Source: Actinomycetota bacterium (lineage in GTDB: Bacteria > Actinomycetota > Thermoleophilia > Gaiellales > F1-60-MAGs149). From it: a DNA stretch of 14,394 bases. A program made the position numbers and the translations under genes. Every line of letters starts with the position of its first letter. Within the stretch, counting starts at the first letter, position 1. A model generated the notes under the pieces. The model did no database searches, was not told where the DNA came from, and saw nothing but the letters and a program-made list of their open reading frames with translations. The DNA lies in the NCBI GenBank assembly GCA_947481755.1, contig CANKHS010000018.1, positions 1 to 14,394 on the forward strand. Direction: 5' to 3'. Shown here one piece after another: positions 6,690 to 13,048 of the stretch.

Positions 6690-7859
6690 TTAGCGCCGAG
6701 TGAAGTCTTGGCCGTACTCAGCGCCATCGGCCCCGGGAAACACGCCTTCGGCGAGAAAGCGCCGATGACAGCGATCGAGTGCCTCACGGTCGATCTCGAT
6801 ACCTAAGCCTGGACCGGTTGGGACCGGGACGACGCCGTTGCGTGGAACGTGGGGCCCACCAGCAATGACGTCGTCGCCGTACCAGCGAAACAGGGTCTGG
6901 CTCGCGTCGTCAATATGCGCGACAGCTGCTGTCACATGGAGGTAGGCAGTGCTTGCGACGCCCGTCTCGCCCGAGTGAAAGCGAAAGCCAATGCCGGCCT
7001 CTCGACAGGCCTGGACGTATTCGACCGTGCGACGAACACCACCCAGCTCATTGAGGTTCGTGACGATCACGTTCGGGACCCCGAGCGCCTTGGCGAGTGG
7101 CAGATTTGCCACGTGGGACGAGAACGGACGATCGGTCACGTCGCGAATCGCGGCGAGGTCTTCAAACCCCTCGACCGGTTCCTCCCACTGGTCAATGCCG
7201 TACTCCTCAAAACGGGGAATGTGGTCGCGGGCGGTCTCCACCAGCCAGCCACCATTGCAATCGAGCCGCAGCGGGCGGTCGCCAATGGCAGCACGGATCT
7301 CGCGCACCATCACGAGCTCGTCCTCCACGTCAACGGTGCCAACCTTGCCTTCGAAGATGGTTCCGTTGAATTCTTCGAGGAGCCGAGCACACTCACGCGC
7401 GACCTCCAACGGGGTCGACTCTCCGGGATGGTTGGGGCCAGGGAAGCGATAGGAGAAATACTCCGTCAACGGAATCTCGGTCCGGACCGCACCACCGAGT
7501 AATTCATAGAGCGGCTTGCCTTCCGCCTGTCCGCGAATGTCCCAGAGCGCCAACTCAATCGCTGCGAACGACCGCTTTGCTCCCACGACGTCTGCCCAGG
7601 GCGAGTAGGCGTACCCCGGCACGACTGCGCGTTCAATCGTGTCGAGGTCGAGCGGGTCCATCCCGATTAGCCGTGGTGCGAGCGCATTGATCGCCCCACT
7701 GCGGTCGCCATCAGCGGCCTCGCCCCACCCAACGAGACCATCGTCGGTCGTAACCTCGACGAGCGTCTTGGTCAGACTCGCAATCGAGCCGTAACTAAAA
7801 CGGTAGGGCGCAACGAACGGAATGTTGACGGGGATGGCGCGGATGGTCGCGATCTGCAT
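6690..7859 (-). CDS. Enolase-superfamily dehydratase/racemase (mandelate racemase/glucarate dehydratase-like)
   Basis: These enzymes take a proton alpha to a carboxylate held by Mg2+, then dehydrate or epimerise the acid. The 389 aa have the N-terminal capping domain (about 1-125) and a (beta/alpha)7-beta barrel. Metal ligands by alignment of motifs: Asp200 (LRLDCNGGW), Glu226 (QWEEPVEG), and Asn268 (VTNLNELGG). An Asn in the third position is as in glucarate dehydratase. Lys172 (FEGKVGT) and His295 (FHSGETGVAST) are candidate acid/base residues on opposite faces. The first Lys of the usual KxK motif is Glu170 here. The start ATG 7859 has a CACACT box 6 bases upstream rather than a Shine-Dalgarno. 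It is divergent from the mod genes and convergent with the MFS transporter, which might carry a related sugar acid. An acid-sugar substrate is likely but unproven. Confidence 0.85.
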   Translation of the reverse strand: MQIATIRAIPVNIPFVAPYRFSYGSIASLTKTLVEVTTDDGLVGWGEAADGDRSGAINALAPRLIGMDPLDLDTIERAVVPGYAYSPWADVVGAKRSFAAIELALWDIRGQAEGKPLYELLGGAVRTEIPLTEYFSYRFPGPNHPGESTPLEVARECARLLEEFNGTIFEGKVGTVDVEDELVMVREIRAAIGDRPLRLDCNGGWLVETARDHIPRFEEYGIDQWEEPVEGFEDLAAIRDVTDRPFSSHVANLPLAKALGVPNVIVTNLNELGGVRRTVEYVQACREAGIGFRFHSGETGVASTAYLHVTAAVAHIDDASQTLFRWYGDDVIAGGPHVPRNGVVPVPTGPGLGIEIDREALDRCHRRFLAEGVFPGADGAEYGQDFTRR

Positions 7860-7865
7860 GCCCGC

Positions 7866-7871
7866 AGTGTG
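7866..7871 (-). promoter_or_regulatory. -10-like box of a possibly leaderless start (enolase-family gene)
   Basis: CACACT on the minus strand ends 6 bases before ATG 7859. It keeps A2 and T6 of the -10 consensus but lacks T1, and no -35 is apparent. The palindrome at 7891-7911 would lie around its -35 position. Confidence 0.2.
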
Positions 7872-7890
7872 ACAAACGCCACCGAAATCG

Positions 7891-7911
7891 AGGTATTTGG
7901 ACTAAATACCT
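7891..7911. promoter_or_regulatory. Perfect 8-5-8 palindrome, candidate operator between the divergent enolase-family and mod genes
   Basis: AGGTATTT and AAATACCT are exact reverse complements separated by GGACT. The element is AT-rich in GC-rich DNA. It ends 3 bases before the -35 (TTGTCC, 7915) of the mod promoter, and on the other side covers the expected -35 area of the minus-strand gene. It does not match the proteobacterial ModE box. A regulator such as the HTH-Mop protein encoded downstream is a possible ligand. Confidence 0.5.
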
Positions 7912-7914
7912 AGG

Positions 7915-7943
7915 TTGTCCCTAGATAAATCTTCGCGTATGGT
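7915..7943 (+). promoter_or_regulatory. Promoter ahead of the mod genes
   Basis: TTGTCC (7915-7920), exactly 17 bases, then TATGGT (7938-7943): four of six matches in each hexamer. The -10 ends 6 bases before GTG 7950, so transcripts would start at or near that GTG (leaderless-type). Confidence 0.5.
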
Positions 7944-7952
7944 TGCGGGGTG
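7936..7952 (+). repeat. 17-bp direct repeat, copy 1 (contains -10 box and GTG)
   Basis: CGTATGGTTGCGGGGTG occurs here and again at 8009-8025, identical and 73 bp apart. Each copy carries TATGGT, a 6-base gap and a GTG. This GTG (7950) opens the long frame that contains modA. Confidence 0.85.
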
Positions 7953-8834
7953 GCTGCCATTCCTCGTCTCACATCCCGCCTCAGGATCGCTGTCACGGCG
8001 CCAGCCACCGTATGGTTGCGGGGTGCCGCGCAATCGCATACTTGGAATCGTCTTTCTGGTGGCGGCGATCGTCCTCGTCATCTGGACCTGGCGACACTAG
8101 CCCGACTACGCCTGATCCCGCTCGTCGGATTCGTCGTCGCCGCACTCGCTGTCCCGGTGACGGCGAGCGCAACAACGATCTACGCGGCCTCATCGCTCTC
8201 GAAGGTCGTGCCGTCGATCGCGCCGGGCAACACGTACAGCTTCGCAGGCTCCGACACGCTCGCGTTCCAGATCGAAAACGGTGCACCAGCCGATGTCTTT
8301 TTGTCTGCAGCACCACTCTATGCCGAGCGCTTGCACAGCAAGGGCCTCTGCTCAACGCCGGTCGTCTTTGCGCTCAACACATTGACGTTCGTTACGCCGG
8401 CCTCAAACCCCGCTGGCATCACCCGCGTGCAACAACTCGATCGTCCCGGCGGCTACCGGCTTGCAGTCGGCGGTAAGCACGTCCCCCTCGGGATCTACAC
8501 GCGGACTCTGCTCGGCAAACTCGGCCTTGGGCGAGCACTCACCAAAAACACGGTTAGTAGTTATCAGAAGGCTTCGGATGTCACGAGCGTGATCGCCCTT
8601 GGCTCTGCCGATGCGGGCGTTGTCTATACGACCGACTGGTACGCCAACACGACGAAATTGCTGGCGATTCCCGTGCCAGCGAGTGCGCAACCACTCATCC
8701 GCTACGAGGCCTGCGTCGTCATGCGGCCGGGTAGCGATACGACCGCTGCCAACGCCGTGATCGCACGTCTCAGCAGCCTGGCCGGCCGACAGGCGCTGTT
8801 TAACGCCCACTTTGGCCTACCACCCAAGACATGA
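7950..8834 (+). CDS. modA: Molybdate ABC transporter, periplasmic-binding protein ModA (start unresolved)
   Basis: It binds molybdate (or tungstate) outside the membrane and delivers it to ModB. Numbering from GTG 7950: YAASSLSKV (78-86), FAGSDTLAFQIENGAPADVF (98-117), FLSA (117-120), SSYQKASDVTSV (203-214) and SADAGVVYTTDW (219-230) are ModA hallmarks. An export signal is seen at 52-74 (RLRLIPLVGFVV to TASA). It begins some 50 residues into the frame, and the preceding 50 residues look non-coding in composition. The only canonical start codons upstream are GTG 7950 and TTG 8016, so the true start is unclear: possibly a CTG near 8111, re-initiation after the small frame at 8023-8100, or a sequence error. 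The stop overlaps the modB start as ATGA. The family is certain and the 5' end is not. Confidence 0.85.
   Translation: MAAIPRLTSRLRIAVTAPATVWLRGAAQSHTWNRLSGGGDRPRHLDLATLARLRLIPLVGFVVAALAVPVTASATTIYAASSLSKVVPSIAPGNTYSFAGSDTLAFQIENGAPADVFLSAAPLYAERLHSKGLCSTPVVFALNTLTFVTPASNPAGITRVQQLDRPGGYRLAVGGKHVPLGIYTRTLLGKLGLGRALTKNTVSSYQKASDVTSVIALGSADAGVVYTTDWYANTTKLLAIPVPASAQPLIRYEACVVMRPGSDTTAANAVIARLSSLAGRQALFNAHFGLPPKT
8009..8025 (+). repeat. 17-bp direct repeat, copy 2 (contains -10 box and GTG)
   Basis: It is identical to 7936-7952. Its TATGGT (8011-8016) ends 6 bases before GTG 8023, which opens a 25-codon frame rather than the modA frame. A weak -35 (CTGTCA, 7990-7995) lies 15 bases upstream. Confidence 0.85.
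8023..8100 (+). CDS. Possible 25-aa single-helix membrane peptide in the modA leader
   Basis: The GTG in the second copy of the repeat opens a frame of 25 codons to TAG 8098-8100. The peptide is basic at the start (PRNR at 2-5), then one hydrophobic helix LGIVFLVAAIVLVIW (7-21), then TWRH, the build of a tiny membrane protein. It overlaps the upstream extension of modA in another frame and ends about ten bases before the ModA signal peptide codons begin. It could be a coupling leader peptide, a free small protein, or chance; length alone gives weak support. Its hydrophobic composition contrasts with the poor-looking modA frame over the same DNA, which favours this frame being the real one. 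Confidence 0.35.
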   Translation: MPRNRILGIVFLVAAIVLVIWTWRH

Positions 8835-9649
8835 CGTTCCGCACAGGACTCTTTCTCGGCGGGCTTGTAGTAACACTCGTCCTCACGTTCCTCTTTCTCC
8901 TGACGCCAATCGCGGCGCTGCTCCTCCAGGTGCCGCCACGCGACCTCCCCGGCCTGCTCCGAGATACCGCCGTCAGCTCGGCGCTGATTGTCTCGCTGAA
9001 GACCAACCTGATTGCGAACGTCTTGTTCCTCAGCATTGGCACTCCTGCGGCGTACCTGATCGCGCTCGGACGCTTCCGGGGCCGCCCAGTCTTGCTGACA
9101 TTGATCGAACTCCCTCTCGTGCTACCCCCGGCCGTCGCCGGCATCGCGCTCCTGACCGCCTTCGGTGCCTTTGGACTATTTGGCTCGACACTCGCCGGCC
9201 TGGGCATCGTGTTGCCGTTCACGCAGGCCGCCGTCGTGGTCGCCGTCACCTTCGTCGCCGCGCCGTTCTACCTACGTGCCGCCATCTCCGCATTCGCGGC
9301 ACTCGACCGCACCCAGCTCGATGCCGCCCGAGACCTCGGCGCATCGGAGGCCATGGTCTTTCGCCGGATCGCACTGCCACTGGCGGCCGATGCGCTGCGG
9401 GCCGGCTGGGCGATGGCCTTTGCCCGCGGTATCGGCGAGTTCGGCGCGACCCTCTTGTTTGCGGGTAGCGTCGCGCGCCTCACCGAGACACTGCCACTCG
9501 CGGTCTATGCCCAACTCGACGTCAACCTCGACTCGGCCGTAGCTGTCGGGCTGTTGCTGCTCGCCATCAGCGGAGGCGTCCTACTGGTTGCCAAGTTGCC
9601 ACCGCTCTGGAGTTCTGCCGCACCGTCATCGACCGCTGGTGGCTGGTAG
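8831..9649 (+). CDS. modB: Molybdate ABC transporter permease ModB
   Basis: It is the inner-membrane channel subunit that receives molybdate from ModA and is driven by an ATPase. Five to six hydrophobic segments are visible (about 8-32, 52-80, 88-112, 122-148, 190-212 and 236-254). The EAA loop that docks the ATPase is present as DAARDLGASEAMVFRRIALP at 164-183, followed by ARGIGEFGAT at 198-207, a stretch typical of ModB/CysT permeases. At 272 aa it is slightly longer than E. coli ModB, with a Ser/Pro-rich tail. ATG 8831 overlaps the modA stop (ATGA). No ModC ATPase follows; the next gene is the HTH-Mop protein 9 bases on. The ATPase must be encoded elsewhere or be shared. Tungstate specificity cannot be excluded. 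Confidence 0.92.
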   Translation: MTFRTGLFLGGLVVTLVLTFLFLLTPIAALLLQVPPRDLPGLLRDTAVSSALIVSLKTNLIANVLFLSIGTPAAYLIALGRFRGRPVLLTLIELPLVLPPAVAGIALLTAFGAFGLFGSTLAGLGIVLPFTQAAVVVAVTFVAAPFYLRAAISAFAALDRTQLDAARDLGASEAMVFRRIALPLAADALRAGWAMAFARGIGEFGATLLFAGSVARLTETLPLAVYAQLDVNLDSAVAVGLLLLAISGGVLLVAKLPPLWSSAAPSSTAGGW

Positions 9650-9652
9650 CCT
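9647..9652 (+). promoter_or_regulatory. -10-like box ahead of the HTH-Mop gene
   Basis: TAGCCT spans the modB stop codon and ends 6 bases before ATG 9659, the leaderless spacing seen elsewhere in the window. No clear -35 is seen. It would allow the regulator to be made independently of modAB. Confidence 0.35.
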
Positions 9653-9658
9653 CGCTCC

Positions 9659-10033
9659 ATGGGAGAGCAGATTCGCATTGGCTCGGCAGCCAGCATCCTT
9701 GGCGTCAGCGTCGACACGCTGCGGCGCTGGGAGAAGGATGGCCGCGTGACGTTCTCGCGTTCGACGGGCGGCCAACGCACGCTCGATGTTGATAGCCTGC
9801 GCGACCTTTTGCGAGAGCGAGCGCCACAGACGGGCGTCTCGGCCCGTAACCAGCTCGAAGGTACGGTCGTGGCGGTTGAGAAGGATGGTCTGATGGCCAA
9901 GATCGAGCTGTCCTGCGGGCCCTATCGGATGGTCTCGATCATCACACGAGAGGCCGCCGAGGAGCTCGACCTCAAGCCAGGCGACACAGCCACGGCAGTC
10001 GTCAAATCCACCTCGGTCGAGATTCGTCGCTAA
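9659..10033 (+). CDS. MerR/excisionase-type HTH protein fused to a Mop (molybdate-binding) domain; likely molybdate regulator
   Basis: The 124 aa fall into two parts. Residues 4-52 form a MerR/HTH_17-like DNA-binding domain: IGSAASILGVSVDTLRRWEK, a short wing with GGQRTLDVDSL. Residues 62-124 are a Mop/TOBE domain: ARNQLEGTVVAVEKDGLMAK, then SIITREAAEELDLKPGDTA and VVKSTSVEI, the pattern of molbindins. Mop domains assemble into oligomers that bind molybdate or tungstate oxyanions. Placed 9 bases after modB, it probably reports intracellular molybdate and controls modAB, a role played in other bacteria by ModE (an unrelated HTH fused to Mop domains). The palindrome at 7891-7911 is a candidate site. 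The domain calls are strong; activator or repressor action is unknown. Confidence 0.88.
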   Translation: MGEQIRIGSAASILGVSVDTLRRWEKDGRVTFSRSTGGQRTLDVDSLRDLLRERAPQTGVSARNQLEGTVVAVEKDGLMAKIELSCGPYRMVSIITREAAEELDLKPGDTATAVVKSTSVEIRR

Positions 10034-10087
10034 ACGAGGGCTACGGGTTCCCCACCTCGGGCGCGAGACTGGTGGTAGAAATCGCCA

Positions 10088-10115
10088 TTGTCGGACGCGA
10101 GAGACGCGGTACGCT
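10088..10115 (+). promoter_or_regulatory. Promoter of the hydratase gene, leaderless type
   Basis: TTGTCG (10088-10093), 16 bases, then TACGCT (10110-10115), ending 7 bases before ATG 10123. The layout fixes the start at 10123, although the frame is open back to a GTG at 10072, which would lie upstream of this promoter. Confidence 0.45.
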
Positions 10116-10122
10116 CCGCGCC

Positions 10123-10899
10123 ATGACTGACCGAATTGTCGCGGCCGCGCAAGGTCTCCTTGCTGCCCGCCAAGAGAACCGCATTGCCCTCCTTGACGCG
10201 GAGATCGCACCGCGCGACCTGACGGAGGCCTACGCCGTCCATCTCGAACTGCTCGACCTACTCAGCGCCAATGGTGGCGGCCCGCGCATCGGCTGGAAGG
10301 TCGGCTTTACCAACGACGCTGCCCAGGCGCGGATGGGTGCGAAAGAGCCTGTCTTGGCAGGACTCCTCGGACAGCATTCGTATGTTGGCGAGGCCGAGCT
10401 GGCGAGCCCCGGCGGCAAGGGACTTGGCGTTGAGGCAGAGCTGGCCGTGCGACTCCGCTCGCCGCTGTCGGGCCCGGTCTCGCGACAGGAGGCGGCCGCA
10501 GCGATTGAGGCCGTTGCGATCGCAATCGAAATCGTGCAAAAGCGCGGTGGCCCCGACGAAATTGGGCTGCCCACACTGGTTGCCGATGGCACGCTGCAGT
10601 ACGGCAGTATCTTCGGACCGTGGAACACGACGATGGATCCGATGACGATCAAGGAGTGCGACGTCAAGCTCCAGGTCGATGGTCAGACTGACGGCTTTAT
10701 GGGCGCCACCGAGGTGCTCGGCGATCCACTCAACGCGTTGACCTGGCTGTCCGCCGCCAGCGAACGCAATGGCATCGAGCTGCAGGCCGGCGACGTGATC
10801 CTGCTCGGCGCGATCATCCCCGCCCAACATCTTGAGCCGGGCCAGATGGCCGAGGTCGCGAGCGATGGGCTCGGCGACGTTCGCCTCTGGGTCGACTGA
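10123..10899 (+). CDS. 2-keto-4-pentenoate hydratase / fumarylacetoacetate hydrolase-family protein (MhpD-like)
   Basis: The relatives are Mg2+-dependent cytoplasmic enzymes that hydrate 2-oxopent-4-enoate or decarboxylate 4-oxalocrotonate in meta-cleavage catabolism. From ATG 10123 there are 258 aa, the family length. GWKVGFTN is at 57-64. GVEAELAV at 102-109 has candidate metal ligands Glu104 and Glu106, and IAIEIVQKR at 133-141 has the third, Glu135. A C-terminal block GDVILLGAIIPAQHLEPGQ at 223-241 corresponds to the family's conserved G-x-hydrophobic end. It stands alone between the HTH-Mop gene and a convergent methyltransferase (stops one base apart). No dioxygenase, aldolase or dehydrogenase of a meta pathway is nearby, so the substrate is open. 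The family is clear. Confidence 0.87.
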   Translation: MTDRIVAAAQGLLAARQENRIALLDAEIAPRDLTEAYAVHLELLDLLSANGGGPRIGWKVGFTNDAAQARMGAKEPVLAGLLGQHSYVGEAELASPGGKGLGVEAELAVRLRSPLSGPVSRQEAAAAIEAVAIAIEIVQKRGGPDEIGLPTLVADGTLQYGSIFGPWNTTMDPMTIKECDVKLQVDGQTDGFMGATEVLGDPLNALTWLSAASERNGIELQAGDVILLGAIIPAQHLEPGQMAEVASDGLGDVRLWVD

Positions 10900-10900
10900 C

Positions 10901-11917
10901 CTACGGCAGCAGCGTCGGTACGGCCCCGGCCGCCCAGGCGCGCGCAAGATTGCGCTCGACCCAGTCGCCCTGCTGTTCCGCAAAGGCCGTAAACGGTTCG
11001 TCCCAGGCGGTCGCCGACAGACGACAGGCATCGGCGAGCGACAGCACACCCGTGTGGCCCTGCATCGTCACGAGCCCTGTCAAAGCACGCCACGCTCCCA
11101 TCGGCTGCCGCTCGACGAGATGCCGTAGCGGACGCGAACCGCGACCACCAAGGATGGCGGCGTGCGTGATGCCAAGCTGGTTACGCGAGAGTCCGAGTGC
11201 GGCGGCCTGGGCACGCTCTGCCATTCGTGCCTCAACGAGTACGAGTGCACCCTCAGGCGCGAGCGCAGCGGCGATCTGGTCGATCCCCTCCATCGTCTCG
11301 TCGTCGCCAGCACGAAACTGCTCCAGCAGACCCGACAGCACGAGCACGACCGCAAAGGTCTCTCCCGTCGCGACGAGATCGGCATACGCACCAGAGCGCA
11401 ATTCGAGATTGACAGCACCCGTCTCGGGTAGCCGCGCGCGACCCGCGCTAATCGCACCCTCGGCGAGATCGAGACCAACGAATTGACGGTCGGGGTGTCG
11501 CGACGATAGCCAGGCCTCGAGGTAGCCCGCATTGCAGCCACACGACAGAACCGGGCCGGGCGGCAATTCGCGGAGCAAGGCATCGGCCCAGACCCCAAGC
11601 GTCAATACCTCAACCCAGACACGGGCCAGGTCGACGGCAATCAAATCGCGCCAGCCACCCTCGGCAAGGGCTGCGGCAACCGCGCCTTCACCCTCCGGAA
11701 TCGGTCGGTCGTAGCGACGACGGATTGCCTCGCGCCATACGGGATCTTCGCCGCCACTCTCGGCCTCGCGCTCAAAGCGCAGACGATCGCCACGCAACGC
11801 GCGCAGCAGGACAGGGTCGAGGTCCGACTCCGCTGCGAGTGGCCGGGCACCCCACACCGTGCCGAGATACTCCGCAAACGCGTCGACAGCACCAGGATCG
11901 ATCTGGGGGGTCTTCAT
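10901..11917 (-). CDS. Class I SAM-dependent methyltransferase with a GCNAGY motif; substrate unknown
   Basis: The 338 aa hold a Rossmann methyltransferase core: motif I VLSCGCNAGYLE at 123-134, acidic loop FVGLDLAEG at 147-154, hydrophobic strand VVLVLSGLLEQF at 190-201 and ALVLVEAR at 224-231. The GCNAGY variant of motif I is shared with CmoB and related DUF1698-type enzymes, but I see no further evidence of a tRNA substrate. About 115 residues precede the core; they are rich in Arg, Trp and Glu (DLARVWVEVLTLGVWADALL near 96-115) and match nothing I recognise. A 100-residue tail follows the core. Its ATG overlaps the stop of the upstream 146-aa gene (ATGA), so the two are translationally coupled. 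It may modify a small molecule, protein or RNA. Confidence 0.8.
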   Translation of the reverse strand: MKTPQIDPGAVDAFAEYLGTVWGARPLAAESDLDPVLLRALRGDRLRFEREAESGGEDPVWREAIRRRYDRPIPEGEGAVAAALAEGGWRDLIAVDLARVWVEVLTLGVWADALLRELPPGPVLSCGCNAGYLEAWLSSRHPDRQFVGLDLAEGAISAGRARLPETGAVNLELRSGAYADLVATGETFAVVLVLSGLLEQFRAGDDETMEGIDQIAAALAPEGALVLVEARMAERAQAAALGLSRNQLGITHAAILGGRGSRPLRHLVERQPMGAWRALTGLVTMQGHTGVLSLADACRLSATAWDEPFTAFAEQQGDWVERNLARAWAAGAVPTLLP

Positions 11918-12354
11918 CGACGGCGCTCGGCAATCTCGCGCCGGGCCGCAGCCAGTCGTGCCGCGAGAGCAGGATCCGTCTGTGATCGCTCGACAATCGC
12001 AGCGGCAAGCCGCACGGCGGCCTCAGCCGGTGGCTCGGTCCCCGTCAGTGCCACCTCGGCGGCACCGGCCAACGAGCCGGCACCCGAGGCCGCGAGCAAC
12101 GCCTCGACGCGAGGACTCAGCCGTGGCGGTACTCGATCGCCTTGCGGGCGAGGGCGGCGCGGCTCAACGGCACCCCGTTCGCGCAGGATGCGGCTGATCT
12201 GCACCTGCACGCTGCCAACCGACGCCAACCCGTTCTGCGCAGCGAACTCGTGGGCAAACTCGCTCCATGGCCGCGTGTCAGTCTCTGGGCGCGCGTCGAT
12301 CGCGGTGCGCAGGAGCGCGGCCGTCGACGTTCGCTTTTTCGAAACACCACTCAT
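11914..12354 (-). CDS. Hypothetical protein with HTH-like N-terminal half, coupled to the methyltransferase
   Basis: I do not recognise the family. It has 146 aa and a basic N-terminus (SKKR). Around 30-60, WSEFAHEFAAQNG and VGSVQVQISRILRERG could be a helix-turn-helix: two helices, a turn, and a recognition-like helix with an Arg-rich end. Then comes a Pro/Arg-rich linker (about 61-78) and an Ala-rich helical C-terminal half (82-146) ending in a strongly charged AARREIAERRR helix. It overlaps the methyltransferase start by four bases (ATGA), so its product is probably made in step with that enzyme. GATAGT ends 6 bases before its ATG. It could be a small DNA-binding protein or an adaptor for the methyltransferase; both are guesses. 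Confidence 0.65.
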   Translation of the reverse strand: MSGVSKKRTSTAALLRTAIDARPETDTRPWSEFAHEFAAQNGLASVGSVQVQISRILRERGAVEPRRPRPQGDRVPPRLSPRVEALLAASGAGSLAGAAEVALTGTEPPAEAAVRLAAAIVERSQTDPALAARLAAARREIAERRR

Positions 12355-12360
12355 CCGCGA

Positions 12361-12366
12361 ACTATC
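12361..12366 (-). promoter_or_regulatory. -10-like box of a leaderless start (146-aa gene)
   Basis: GATAGT on the minus strand matches TATAAT at A2, T3, A4 and T6 and ends 6 bases before ATG 12354. No -35 is evident. It separates the 146-aa gene and methyltransferase from tetR transcription. Confidence 0.3.
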
Positions 12367-12403
12367 CCACGCGAGGGTTGAACCGTGTCGCGCAACGCGC
12401 TGT

Positions 12404-13042
12404 TTAGACGGCGCGTGGCGTCGGCAAGAGCAGACGTTCGGCGACGGTGATTACGCGCTGACGCACCTCAGCGCCGCTGACGTCGCTGTCCATCGCGAAG
12501 ACCTGCAACGCCATCCCGTCGAGCACCCCAGAGAGTACGTCGGCAATATCTTCGGGCGAGAGCGCAGGCGCAAACTCACCGAGCTGCTCACCCTCACGAA
12601 TCGTCTCGGCGATCTGTTCGCGCCAGCGCAGCATCGACCGATACGTCGTGCCACGGAGCTCGCGATCCTTGAGCGCGGCGCCCGCAAAATCGAGCCACAT
12701 GCGCCAGGAGTCGTGGCGCTCCCCGATGCGAATGCTGGTGAAGGTCAGAAGCCCCTCAAGCCGAGACCAGGGAGTGCCCTCCCCCTGTTTGAGGATCTTG
12801 ACCTGCTGGTCGATATCTTCGATCCACTGCACGAGTGCCTCGGACAACATGCGGCTGCGCGTGCCGAAGTGATGCTGCAGGGTGCCGACGGCAACGCCGG
12901 CCTCTTCGGCCACATCTTGGAAGCGCGTACCGGCGTAGCCACGCCGTGCAATCACGCGTGTCGTCGCCGCCAGAAGCTCGACGCGGCGCTCGGCCGACAC
13001 CTCACTAACCAGCTGAGCGTGCGTAAGACGCGAGTTCGGCAT
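12404..13042 (-). CDS. TetR-family transcriptional regulator (BetI-like C-terminal domain)
   Basis: It is a one-component repressor of 212 aa. The N-terminal HTH spans about 17-64: RRVELLAATTRVIARRGYAG, then FQDVAEEAGVAVGTLQHHFG (41-60), the classic TetR recognition region. The ligand domain (about 70-205) has the MWLDFAGAALKD block (115-126), a REQIAETIREGEQLGEF stretch (141-157) and LSGVLDGMALQVF (170-182), the pattern of BetI/TetR_C_6 proteins. The start ATG 13042 is chosen because the HTH begins soon after, and a TTGACT-17-GACGCT promoter ends 6 bases before it. Longer forms would run into the divergent ABC gene. It is divergent from the PotA-type cassette, which it probably controls, possibly in response to a polyamine or quaternary amine. 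That link is inference. Confidence 0.9.
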   Translation of the reverse strand: MPNSRLTHAQLVSEVSAERRVELLAATTRVIARRGYAGTRFQDVAEEAGVAVGTLQHHFGTRSRMLSEALVQWIEDIDQQVKILKQGEGTPWSRLEGLLTFTSIRIGERHDSWRMWLDFAGAALKDRELRGTTYRSMLRWREQIAETIREGEQLGEFAPALSPEDIADVLSGVLDGMALQVFAMDSDVSGAEVRQRVITVAERLLLPTPRAV

Positions 13043-13048
13043 GTGGGT

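Noticed and set aside
5729..6703. Open frame on the plus strand (324 codons) inside the MFS gene
   Set aside because: It is Arg-rich, low in hydrophobic residues and out of frame with the membrane protein; typical of high-GC DNA.
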